From positions 1-45,632 of the forward strand of contig DATMML010000076.1 of the NCBI GenBank assembly GCA_035570235.1: a DNA stretch of 45,632 nt, given 5' to 3'. Every line of letters begins with the position of its first letter. Within the stretch, counting starts at the first letter, position 1. This document shows, one piece after another, positions 18,833-26,930 of the stretch. Both the position numbers and the translations under genes were made by a program. The stretch comes from Vicinamibacteria bacterium. Its GTDB lineage: Bacteria > Acidobacteriota > Vicinamibacteria > Fen-336. A model generated the notes under the pieces. It did no database searches, was not told where the DNA came from, and worked only from the letters and a program-made list of their open reading frames with translations.

Positions 18833-21578
18833 GGTCTTCCATCTGGCGAGGGATCTGAACCTCTCCAGCCAGGAAGTCATCGAGCGCCTCAAACGCCTCG
18901 GGGTCGAGGTGAAGACCGCGTCTAGCTCCGTGGACGAAGACACCGCGGACAAGCTTAAGCGGGCCCTGAAGATCGACGCCCTGACCGCCCGCAAGAAGCG
19001 CATTTACGGCAGCGAGGAGGACGAGGCGGAGCGGGAGCTTGAGGAGCGCGAGCGGGCGGCTCGGATCGCCGCCGAACGCGCGGCCCGGGAGCAGGCAGCG
19101 GCGGAGGCCAGAGCGGCCGCGGAGGCGCGCAAGGCGGCCAAGGCGCGCGGCCACAAGGCCGAGAAGGAGACGGAGGCGGAGAAGAAGGCCAAAGGGGTGG
19201 TCGTGGAGGAGCCCCCGCCCGCCCTGCTCCACGCTCCTGGCGCGCCGCGCCTAGCCCCGAAAACCGCGGCGCCCCCTCTGCTGGAAGAGGAGGCCGAGCT
19301 CCCGGAAGCGGAGGAGGAAGCGCCGGTGAGCCCGGCCGCGCCGCCGCCGGCTCCCTCGGCGGCTGTTGCCCCCCCGCCTCCGCCCGTGCGTCCTCCGGTG
19401 GTGGCGCCGCGGGTGACCGGCCCCGTCCGCCCCATAGCACCCCCGGGGGCGCCCGCCCCACCCGCCGCCGCTCCCTTGGCGATGGGGGGGGCGGTGGCCA
19501 CGCGTCCGTCGCCCGTCGGGCCCTTGACTCCCCGCCCGGTTCGCCCCATCGCGCCCCCGCGGCCCATCGGGCCCCATCCCACGAGCCCGCACAGTATCGC
19601 CGGCGCGTCGCCCCTCCCCCGCTCGCCCCACCCGGTCGCACCAGGGCGCCCGGGCGTCACCGTGCCCCTGCGGCCCATGTCGCCGATCCCGAGCCGTCCG
19701 GCCCCCGCTCCCGCCCCGCGTCCGGTGGGACGACCCGCGCCGAAGCGGCAGGATCGTGACCGCGCCAAGAGCCAGATCGCCCCTCCCGTCCGGGAGGAGC
19801 GTCCGGTCTACACGGGGCCGCCCCGGAAGATCACCCTGACCGAAGGGGTGACCGTCAAGGAACTGGGCGAGAAGATGGAGGACGTGAAGTCGCGGGACAT
19901 CATCAAGACCCTGATCTCGCGCGGCATCATGGCCACCCTCAACCAGACCATCGAGCCCGCCCTGGCCATAGAGATCTGCAAGGAGTTCGGTTACGAGGCC
20001 TCCATCCAGTCCTTCGAGGACGAGGTCGTGCAGGTGCAGACGGTGGAGTCGAAGCCGGAGGACCTGGTCCCCCGCGCCCCCGTGATCACGGTCATGGGCC
20101 ATGTCGACCACGGCAAGACGTCGCTCCTGGACGCCATCCGGGAGACCCGGGTGGCGGCGGGCGAGGCGGGGGGCATCACCCAGCACATCGGGGCCTACCA
20201 CGTGGACGTGGGCACGCGAAAAGTGGTCTTCCTCGACACCCCCGGCCACGAGGCCTTCACCCTGATGCGGGCCCGCGGGGCCAAGGTCACCGACATAGTG
20301 GTGCTGGTGGTGGCCGCGGACGACGGGGTGATGCCGCAGACTGTGGAGGCTCTCGACCACGCCAAGGCGGCGGGTGTCCCCATCGTGGTGGCCGTCAACA
20401 AGATCGACAAACCCGAGGCCCAGCCCGACCGGGTGAAGCAGCAACTCTCCGACCGCGGCCTCATGCCCGAGGAGTGGGGGGGCACCACCGTCTTCGTGAA
20501 CGTGTCCGCCAAGAAGCGACAAAACCTGGACCAGCTCCTGGAGATGCTGCTGCTGGTGGCCGATTTGCAGGAGCTGAAGGCCAACCCCAAGAAGCCGGCG
20601 GTGGGGACGGTGCTGGAAGCGCGCCTCGACAAGGGGCGCGGCCCCGTGGCCACCATCCTCGTTCAAGACGGGCACCTCGAGGTGGGGGACACGGTGGTGG
20701 CCGGGGCGGTGGCGGGCAAGGTGCGCGCCCTCGTGGACGACCACGGGGACCGGCTCAAGTCCGCGGGCCCGGCTACCCCCGTCGAGGTCCTGGGCCTGGC
20801 CGCGCTGCCCGAGCCGGGTGACCAATTCCTGGTGGTGACAGACAACCTGAAGGCGCAGTCCATCGTGGCCTTCCGGCAGCTCAAGCTCCGGGAGAAGGCC
20901 ATGTCCGCCTCCTCCAAGATCAAGCTGGAGGACCTGGGCCGGGCCATCGCAGAGGGTCAGCTCAAGGAGCTGCCCCTGGTGGTCAAGGCCGACGTCCAGG
21001 GTTCGGTGGAGGCGGTCACCGACCAGCTCATGAAGATCCCGCAGGAGAAGATCAAGCTGCGGATCATCCGCTCCGGAGCGGGCGCGATCACGGAGGGCGA
21101 CGTGCTTCTGGCCGCCGCCTCCAACGCGGTGGTCATTGGTTTCAGCGTGCGTCCGGAGCGCAAGGCCGCCGAAGCCGCGGAGCGGGACAAGGTCGAGGTG
21201 CGGCTGTACACCGTGATCTACGACGCGGTGGAGGACATGCGCAAGGCCTTGGAGGGCCTGTTGGAACCCACCCTCCGCGAGGTGCGCCTGGGCTCAGCCG
21301 AGGTCCGGGAGGCCTTCCGCATCTCCAAGGTCGGGACGGTGGCGGGCTGCTTCGTGGTGGACGGAAGGGTGAACCGCAACGCGCAGGTCCGCCTGCTGCG
21401 CGACAACGTCGTCATCCACACCGGCAAGGTCTCCTCCCTGAAGCGATTCAAGGACGACGCGGCCGAGGTGAAGGCCGGCCTCGAGTGCGGCATCGGGATC
21501 GCCAACTACAACGACATCAAACCCGGGGACGTGATCGAGTTCTTCACCACCGAGAAGGTGAAGGAGACCCTGGAGTAG
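18819..21578 (+). CDS. infB: InfB, translation initiation factor IF-2
   Basis: IF-2 is the GTPase that brings initiator tRNA to the 30S subunit and promotes 70S formation. The 919-residue protein has an N-terminal IF2_N domain ([17 protein letters not shown]), an Ala/Glu then long Pro/Ala-rich linker (about 75-330), a second IF2_N (about 337-395), and the GTPase: GHVDHGKT (427-434), DTPGHEAF (from 473) and NKID (from 527), followed by domains II to IV. ATG 18819 is chosen because the family N terminus starts there and GGGAGGGGAG precedes it; it lies 14 nt inside nusA. The long proline linker has no stop codon interruption. Confidence 0.98.
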   Translation: MVNVRVFHLARDLNLSSQEVIERLKRLGVEVKTASSSVDEDTADKLKRALKIDALTARKKRIYGSEEDEAERELEERERAARIAAERAAREQAAAEARAAAEARKAAKARGHKAEKETEAEKKAKGVVVEEPPPALLHAPGAPRLAPKTAAPPLLEEEAELPEAEEEAPVSPAAPPPAPSAAVAPPPPPVRPPVVAPRVTGPVRPIAPPGAPAPPAAAPLAMGGAVATRPSPVGPLTPRPVRPIAPPRPIGPHPTSPHSIAGASPLPRSPHPVAPGRPGVTVPLRPMSPIPSRPAPAPAPRPVGRPAPKRQDRDRAKSQIAPPVREERPVYTGPPRKITLTEGVTVKELGEKMEDVKSRDIIKTLISRGIMATLNQTIEPALAIEICKEFGYEASIQSFEDEVVQVQTVESKPEDLVPRAPVITVMGHVDHGKTSLLDAIRETRVAAGEAGGITQHIGAYHVDVGTRKVVFLDTPGHEAFTLMRARGAKVTDIVVLVVAADDGVMPQTVEALDHAKAAGVPIVVAVNKIDKPEAQPDRVKQQLSDRGLMPEEWGGTTVFVNVSAKKRQNLDQLLEMLLLVADLQELKANPKKPAVGTVLEARLDKGRGPVATILVQDGHLEVGDTVVAGAVAGKVRALVDDHGDRLKSAGPATPVEVLGLAALPEPGDQFLVVTDNLKAQSIVAFRQLKLREKAMSASSKIKLEDLGRAIAEGQLKELPLVVKADVQGSVEAVTDQLMKIPQEKIKLRIIRSGAGAITEGDVLLAAASNAVVIGFSVRPERKAAEAAERDKVEVRLYTVIYDAVEDMRKALEGLLEPTLREVRLGSAEVREAFRISKVGTVAGCFVVDGRVNRNAQVRLLRDNVVIHTGKVSSLKRFKDDAAEVKAGLECGIGIANYNDIKPGDVIEFFTTEKVKETLE

Positions 21579-21664
21579 TCCCGGGAAGGGAAGCGAGCGC
21601 AGAGGCCCGGAATGCCGCTTTTCGCTCTGCCCGTTCTTGCTGCTCCCCTTTGCCCTCCCTTGCC

Positions 21665-21952
21665 ATGGCCATGGTCATCGGGCTGCTGACGCTGGAGCTG
21701 CACTTCCCGGGAGCGAGGTCCCTCAAGGACAAGCGCCAGGCCCTGCGCAGCCTGGAGACCCGCATCCGAAACCGGTTCAACGTCTCCGTGGCCGAGGTCG
21801 AGCATCAGGATCTCTGGCAGCGGGCCCGGCTGGCGGTGGTCTCCGTCAACACCGACCACAGCCATCTGGAGTCGACCCTCTCCAGCATCGCGGGGGAAGC
21901 GGGCAGGGCCCGCGACATCCTGCTCGTAGACTCCCAGACGGAGATTCTATGA
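21665..21952 (+). CDS. ylxP: YlxP/DUF503 family protein
   Basis: This 95-residue protein belongs to the DUF503 (YlxP) family, found between infB and rbfA in many bacteria and linked to ribosome or RNA function without a firm assignment. Visible family features are LTLELHFPGARSLKDKRQ near the start and RFNVSVAEVEHQDLWQRA in the middle. ATG 21665 or 21671 can serve as start; no clear ribosome site is seen 86 nt after infB. Its TGA overlaps the rbfA ATG by 3 nt (ATGA), showing translational coupling. Confidence 0.9.
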   Translation: MAMVIGLLTLELHFPGARSLKDKRQALRSLETRIRNRFNVSVAEVEHQDLWQRARLAVVSVNTDHSHLESTLSSIAGEAGRARDILLVDSQTEIL

Positions 21953-22311
21953 TCGGGCGCCGGAAGGAGCGGCTGGACGAGGAGATCCGGGAGGAGGTGG
22001 CGGTGATCATCGGCCGCGAGCTCAAGGACCCTAGGATCGGCTTCGTGACCGTGACCCGGGTCGATCTCACGGGCGACCTGCGGACGGCACGCATCCACGT
22101 GGGAATCCTCGGGGACGCGACCCAGCGGGAGAAGACGCTGGGGGGGCTGCGGCAGGCCTCGGGGTTCCTGCGCCGGGAGCTGGGGCGGCGGATCCGATTG
22201 CGCCACACCCCGGAACTGCAATTCCAATACGACGAGGGCCTGGACGCTACCGAGCGGGTGGCGGAGCTGCTCGATGAGAACCGCTCGCGGCCCGAGGAGC
22301 CGAAAGAGTAG
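21949..22311 (+). CDS. rbfA: RbfA, ribosome-binding factor A
   Basis: RbfA binds the 30S subunit and aids 16S rRNA 5'-end maturation, notably in the cold. The 120-residue protein shows the KH-like core: EEVAVIIGRELKDPRIGFVTVTRV near the start, LRTARIHVGILG in the middle, and RIRLRHTPELQFQYDEG towards the end, the most conserved family stretch. It overlaps ylxP by 4 nt and truB by 1 nt, placing it inside the nusA-truB operon. Confidence 0.96.
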   Translation: MIGRRKERLDEEIREEVAVIIGRELKDPRIGFVTVTRVDLTGDLRTARIHVGILGDATQREKTLGGLRQASGFLRRELGRRIRLRHTPELQFQYDEGLDATERVAELLDENRSRPEEPKE

Positions 22312-23243
22312 TGGCCCTGGACGTCGACGCGCCCCACGGCGTCCTGGTGGTGGACAAGCCCGCGGGGCCGACCTCCCATGACATCGTCAACCGGGTGCGG
22401 GTGGCGCTTGGAACCCGGCGTGCGGGTCACACGGGGACCCTGGATCCCTTCGCCACCGGTGTCCTGGCCGTTTGCCTGGGCAAGGCCACCCGGCTGGTGC
22501 GCTTCCTCACCCAGGGGGACAAGGTCTACCGCGCCACGGTCCGCCTGGGCTTCGCAACCACGACCGACGATCTCATGGGAGAGCCCTTGGGCGCTCCCCG
22601 ACTGGTCTCCTACCCGCCCGACGCGCTGGCCGACGCCGTGCGCGGCCTGACCGGCACCTTCGACCAAGTTGCCCCGTCCTTCTCGGCCAAGCGAGTCGAG
22701 GGACGGCGCCTCTACGAGCGAGCCCGGGAGGGGGAAGCGGTGCCGAGGACGGTGGCCCGAGTGACCGTTCACGCTCTCGAAGTTCTGTCCGCGGAGGAGG
22801 ACTGCCTCGAGGTGGAGGTCGTTTGCTCGCCCGGGACCTACGTCCGGGCCCTGGCCCGGGATCTGGGCGAGGCCCTGGGCAGCGGAGCCCACCTCACCGC
22901 CCTCCGGCGCCTCCGCTCGGGGGCCTTCGGCCTGGAGCAGGCCGTGCCCGGGGACGGCCTGAGCGGCTCCGCGCGGGGGCGGGTGTTGCCCCTCTCCGCC
23001 CTCCTCACCGACTTCCCGGAGGTGCGGGTGGGCTCGGAGGGCCGGAACGCTCTCCGACATGGGCGCGACCTCAACCGTCGTCTGATCCTCTCGGGCTTTC
23101 CCGAGTCCCCCCCCGCCCGGCTCCGGGTGCTGGACGAGGAGGGAGGGCTCTTGGCTCTGGCCGTTCCGCGGGGGTTCGGTGTCGAGGTGGGTGGCCTGCC
23201 CGTCGAGCCCATCCTGCATCCGGATGTGGTGCTCTTCGGCTAG
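22311..23243 (+). CDS. truB: TruB, tRNA pseudouridine-55 synthase
   Basis: TruB makes pseudouridine 55 in the T loop of tRNAs. The 310-residue protein carries the catalytic motif GHTGTLDPFATG with nucleophile D45, the GTSHD-like TSHDIVN N-terminal motif, and VVCSPGTYVRALARDLG in the middle. The C-terminal part (about 240-300) resembles a PUA-like domain. The GTG start at 22311 shares a base with the rbfA stop (TAGTG). It appears to be the last gene of the nusA operon, as rpsO is more than 3 kb further on. Confidence 0.96.
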   Translation: MALDVDAPHGVLVVDKPAGPTSHDIVNRVRVALGTRRAGHTGTLDPFATGVLAVCLGKATRLVRFLTQGDKVYRATVRLGFATTTDDLMGEPLGAPRLVSYPPDALADAVRGLTGTFDQVAPSFSAKRVEGRRLYERAREGEAVPRTVARVTVHALEVLSAEEDCLEVEVVCSPGTYVRALARDLGEALGSGAHLTALRRLRSGAFGLEQAVPGDGLSGSARGRVLPLSALLTDFPEVRVGSEGRNALRHGRDLNRRLILSGFPESPPARLRVLDEEGGLLALAVPRGFGVEVGGLPVEPILHPDVVLFG

Positions 23244-23295
23244 CGAAGGGCTACCACCGGCGGGGGATGCCTGTTTGAGCACCCCAAGGAAATGG

Positions 23296-23324
23296 TGGAC
23301 AGCCGGCGCGCTTCACGCTAAAAT
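23296..23324 (+). promoter_or_regulatory. Sigma70-type promoter upstream of the duplicated-domain lipoprotein
   Basis: TGGACA (23296-23301) and TAAAAT (23319-23324) are separated by exactly 17 bp, each matching five of six consensus bases. Transcription would start near 23331, giving a leader of about 195 nt before the GTG start of the lipoprotein gene. I see no known riboswitch in that leader. Confidence 0.62.
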
Positions 23325-23525
23325 GCCGCCGGTTTTGACAGCGGGATGTTCCCCCGGTCTCTTTCCGCCCCTGGGCGTTCACGGGACCTTGGCGCCGCGT
23401 GGGTGGTTGGCTTTGCTCGTCGCGTAGGTCAGAGGGAGGGGAAACGGAAGACGGCTCTTCCTGGGGGCGGGGCCGAGATGACTCGATGTGGACTCCCCGC
23501 AGGGCCGGGGGTCGGGAGGTAGACA

Positions 23526-24416
23526 GTGGGAAAAACCAGATCGCCCCAGGTTTCCAGAATTGCCGTGGCCGGGCTGGCCGCCTTCCTCGGGTCCTGCGGC
23601 GGCAACTCGCCCTCTAGGCCGGCTCCCGCCCCCACCCCCACGCCGCTGCCCGCGCCCACGCCGACGCCTGTGCCGACCACTCCGGCGTCCCTCAACAAGA
23701 CTTGCGACCGCCTCGGGCCGGGAGCGCAGGCCTTCCGGTGTCCCTACGAGGTCCCCAGCTTCCTGAACGACATCGAGACCGCCATCGGTCAGGTGCGGCA
23801 GCAGAAGCCGGAGCTCTTCGACGGCGATCAGATCAAGAACATCGGCCCGTTCTACGTGCAGCTCCTGAAGAACCTCGACGCCGCGGGGCTCTGCGGGTAC
23901 TACGACGGCTCGGAATTAGGGATCAAGAACGCGAACGACTTCAACGATCAGTACGCGGTCACCACCAGCCAGGCGAAACTCCGCCACGGTCTCCCGTCCT
24001 ACCAGTCCACCTGCCACCCCGCCGCCATCCCCGTGGCCCCGCCTCCGCCTATCATCACTGCCGGTTGTCCGCTCGGCCCCAGCGACTGCATCGCCTGCGA
24101 CGACCGCGCACAGTCCTACTTCAACGCCCAGGTCGACGCCGCCATCCAGAAGCTGCTCGACGAGCAAAAGCAGCTCTTCGACTTCACCGACGTGAAGCAG
24201 GACGGCTGGCCCCGGGTCGTGAACAAGGACGCCTATACCCAGGGCATTGTCCAGTACCTGAGCTCCCAGGGACTGTGCGCACGCTTCGACGGCAAGGAAA
24301 TGGCGGTCAAGAACACCAACGACTTCAACGAGCAATGGGCTGTCTTCTACAGCGAGAACTGGGTGCGCCGGGGCACGGGCAGTTTCCGGGGGAGCTGCTA
24401 TCCGTCGTGCTTCTGA
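23526..24416 (+). CDS. Uncharacterised lipoprotein with two copies of one domain
   Basis: I do not recognise a family. The 296-residue protein has a lipoprotein signal (FLGSC, modified Cys C24), a Pro/Thr-rich spacer with a repeated PAPTPTP pattern (31-55), and two homologous domains, about residues 78-163 and 198-291. Both share the order: helix with a KPELFD or QKQLFD end, AGLCGYYDG or QGLCARFDG, then KN-x-NDFN-(D/E)-Q-x-AV and a closing Cys after a Ser. Two further cysteines (C181, C188, C191 region) lie between them, so disulfides are likely. It is probably exposed on the cell envelope. GGGAGG lies 6 nt before the GTG start. Confidence 0.75.
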   Translation: MGKTRSPQVSRIAVAGLAAFLGSCGGNSPSRPAPAPTPTPLPAPTPTPVPTTPASLNKTCDRLGPGAQAFRCPYEVPSFLNDIETAIGQVRQQKPELFDGDQIKNIGPFYVQLLKNLDAAGLCGYYDGSELGIKNANDFNDQYAVTTSQAKLRHGLPSYQSTCHPAAIPVAPPPPIITAGCPLGPSDCIACDDRAQSYFNAQVDAAIQKLLDEQKQLFDFTDVKQDGWPRVVNKDAYTQGIVQYLSSQGLCARFDGKEMAVKNTNDFNEQWAVFYSENWVRRGTGSFRGSCYPSCF

Positions 24417-24449
24417 CCCTCGGGGGAGCGAGCGGTCAAGCCCGGGTCT

Positions 24450-26339
24450 TCAGGGCGCCTCTGGGTTGATGCGGTAGAGGCGGACCCCGGGTTCCTCGTA
24501 GAGCGGCTCGAGCATCGCCAGGGCCTCGAAGCGGATGCGGTCCCCCCCGTAGAGGCAGAGAAAGCGCGCGCCCAGACCACGGGCGATCTCCCGGGCCTCC
24601 GCACCGTCGGGCGTGCGGAAAAAACGGAAGACGGTCTCGTGGCGCGCCTCCAAGGCCTCGCGGCTCGCGAACTGCGTCAGATAGGGCGTGAAACGCTCGT
24701 AGGGAACCCGTCGCCCGATCAGGATCACGGGAGCGGGCGGATAGCGGGCCCCGGGGCGCTGGAGGACGACCTCGCCCGGCCGGCTCGAGCGCGCGAGCAC
24801 GTTCATGGCTCGCACGGTGGCGGCGGGAAGCCGGTCGGGAGGCAGCCCCGCCTTCTTGACCACGAATTGGACGGTGGCGGGCAGGGCCAGGGCCGTGACC
24901 ACGACGCCGACGAAGACCGCGCGGAGGCGGGACGCTCCGAGCCCGGCCAGGGTCAGAGAGGTGAAGATCCAGAGCAGCGGCCCGCCCTGCTCGATGAGAT
25001 ACGCGGCGTCGTTCACGACCTTCTGGCCCTCCAAAACCTCGGGGGCGGACACGCGGAAGAGCAAGCCCAGCGGCCAGGCGGCGAGGGCCATCGCCGAGAG
25101 AGCCACCGCGGGGGCCTGGTCCGACCGGAGGGCCCGGAACGCCGCGGGCAGACCCAAGAGGCGGAGGCCCAAGGAGCAGGCCACCCAGAACAGGCTGAAG
25201 AGGAGGAGGGAAGGGCCGGGGAGGGGGGCCAGCTCCAGGCTCTCGCGCGTGACGCGCACGAGGTCGAGGGGTTCGAGCACTACCGCCACCGTCTGTGCGC
25301 CCTGCCCCAGCACGAGGGCGGCGGTCCCCAGCGCGCAGGCCAGAGCGGTAGTGAGCAGCGGCCCCCGGCGGTGGCGGCGGTGGAGGACGGCGGCGGCTCC
25401 GAGGCCCAAGAGCAGGTGCGCGCCCAGGAAGACCTTGAAGAAAGGCACGGCCAAGGCCTGTACCGCGGCCAGGGCCAGCCACCCGCGGCCCTCGCCGGCT
25501 TGGTGCCGCCCGAGAGCGATCAGGGCGCCGAGGGCCAGGGCGAGGGCCGGCACCACGGGGTTGGCCAGGAAGAGCGAGATCAGCAGGTTCGCCCGCAGCA
25601 GGTCCGTCCACCAGTGGGCGGAGGGGTTCGCGGCAAAGACGAACGAGAAATCGGTGAGGAGCAGCGTCCAGGGGACGAGGGACACCGCCGCCGGGCTTCC
25701 GCGCAGGCAGAAGACGACGCCGCGGAGGGCCAGGACGAGGGCGAGGGCGCCGAGGGTGACGTCGAGCCGGGTGATGGAGTCATAGGGGTCGATCCCCGCC
25801 CAGCGCAGGGCCGCCGCCCGCACCAGGTCGATCCCGAGGTGGTAGCGGACGGGGAAGCCGGAGACGCCGGGAAGCTGGGGGGGGTAGCCGAGGGTGAGCT
25901 CGCGCGCCAAGCCCGCGTGGAAGCCGGTGTCGTAGGTGACGAGCGGGTCCATGAGGAACTCGCCCGTCGGTCCGATCCGGTTCCAAGGGTATTGGGTGAG
26001 GGCGAGTAAGGCGACGAGGACCAAGAAGGGGGCGACCGCCCCCCGGGCGGACGGCCCTTCGGCCAGGCGCCAGGGGCCACGGGGGAGGAGCATCAGGAGG
26101 TCGAGCGCGCCTACGCCGAGAGGGAAGATCCAAGGCTGCCCCAGGACCAGGCTCAGCCAGTAGAGGCCGGCGGCCAGCGCCGTGCCCAGGGGGAGGACCA
26201 GGGCGGGGTCCATCTTCAGCCGGAGGAGCCGGTGGAGGGCGATTCCGGGCCCGGCGATCGCCACGGCCGCGAAGGCCAGATAAGAGAACGCGGGTCCGGG
26301 CGTGCCGAGCTCGGTGAGGGCGAAGGGGCTCAAAGTCAA
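24450..26339 (-). CDS. Large polytopic membrane protein, possibly GT-C-like
   Basis: The 629-residue protein has roughly twelve or more hydrophobic segments through about residue 480, then a soluble domain of about 130 residues (ATVRAMNVLARSSRPGEVVLQRP, later RFLCLYGGDRIRFEAL). The layout, with an extracytoplasmic loop containing DPLVTYDTGFHAGLARELTLG after an early membrane segment, resembles integral-membrane GT-C glycosyltransferases or their relatives, but I see no decisive motif. The listed TTG start is simply the farthest in frame and has no good ribosome site. It is convergent with the lipoprotein gene and diverges from rpsO. Confidence 0.6.
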   Translation of the reverse strand: MTLSPFALTELGTPGPAFSYLAFAAVAIAGPGIALHRLLRLKMDPALVLPLGTALAAGLYWLSLVLGQPWIFPLGVGALDLLMLLPRGPWRLAEGPSARGAVAPFLVLVALLALTQYPWNRIGPTGEFLMDPLVTYDTGFHAGLARELTLGYPPQLPGVSGFPVRYHLGIDLVRAAALRWAGIDPYDSITRLDVTLGALALVLALRGVVFCLRGSPAAVSLVPWTLLLTDFSFVFAANPSAHWWTDLLRANLLISLFLANPVVPALALALGALIALGRHQAGEGRGWLALAAVQALAVPFFKVFLGAHLLLGLGAAAVLHRRHRRGPLLTTALACALGTAALVLGQGAQTVAVVLEPLDLVRVTRESLELAPLPGPSLLLFSLFWVACSLGLRLLGLPAAFRALRSDQAPAVALSAMALAAWPLGLLFRVSAPEVLEGQKVVNDAAYLIEQGGPLLWIFTSLTLAGLGASRLRAVFVGVVVTALALPATVQFVVKKAGLPPDRLPAATVRAMNVLARSSRPGEVVLQRPGARYPPAPVILIGRRVPYERFTPYLTQFASREALEARHETVFRFFRTPDGAEAREIARGLGARFLCLYGGDRIRFEALAMLEPLYEEPGVRLYRINPEAP

Positions 26340-26352
26340 ACCGGCCTTAGAG

Positions 26353-26382
26353 TTTACACGGTATGAGCGGGTGTGCTAGAGT
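26353..26382 (+). promoter_or_regulatory. Sigma70-type promoter of rpsO
   Basis: TTTACA (26353-26358) and TAGAGT (26377-26382) are separated by 18 bp, 45 nt upstream of the rpsO start codon. Matches are five and four of six consensus bases. No other promoter is evident in the 87-nt gap. Confidence 0.5.
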
Positions 26383-26426
26383 AGCCGCTTGGATAAAGAG
26401 AAAGAGGAGATAGAGGAGGTCAGTCG

Positions 26427-26696
26427 GTGAGTTTCAGCAAGGCGCAGAAGGCGTCGGTCATCTCAGGCCATCAAACCCACCCTGCGGACACGGGATCACC
26501 CGAGGTGCAGGTGGCCATCCTGAGCGAGCGCATCAACTACCTGACGGTACATTTCAAGACCCACGCCAAGGACCATCATTCGAGGCGGGGCCTGATGATG
26601 CTCGTCGGACAGCGTCGGCGCCTGCTAGACTATCTGAAGAGCAAAGACCTCGCGCGGTACCGCGGCCTCATCGACAAGCTTGGCATCCGGAAGTAA
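26427..26696 (+). CDS. rpsO: Ribosomal protein S15 (uS15)
   Basis: S15 is a primary 16S rRNA-binding protein of the small subunit. The 89-residue product has the full family pattern: [16 protein letters not shown], then [18 protein letters not shown] and the C-terminal [27 protein letters not shown] block (core KLGIRK). The GTG start is supported by AGAGGAGGT 7 nt upstream. It precedes pnp, the usual pair, with 234 nt between them containing a 6-bp hairpin (TCCGAG 26718 to CTCGGA 26736) but no T run. Confidence 0.98.
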   Translation: MSFSKAQKASVISGHQTHPADTGSPEVQVAILSERINYLTVHFKTHAKDHHSRRGLMMLVGQRRRLLDYLKSKDLARYRGLIDKLGIRK

Positions 26697-26930
26697 ATCG
26701 GACGACCCGCACCCTAATCCGAGGCCCCAACTCGGAAGGGCAGGGGCGGTTCTGCGTGTCCCAAGACCAGAGAGCGTGCTCCGCTGGGCCTTCCCCAGCC
26801 CCCGGCGTTTGCACCCAGCCCTCATCCGCCCTCATTTTTCTGCGGCGAGCGCCGCGGGCGGGATGGACGTACAGCGGCGCGCTCTCTCATTTGGGTCCCC
26901 GAGAGGGGCCCTTGGAGAGAAGCGGAGACC

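Noticed and set aside
19251-20825. 524-codon open frame antisense to infB
   Set aside because: No domain, no ribosome site, and opposite the well-conserved GTPase of IF-2.
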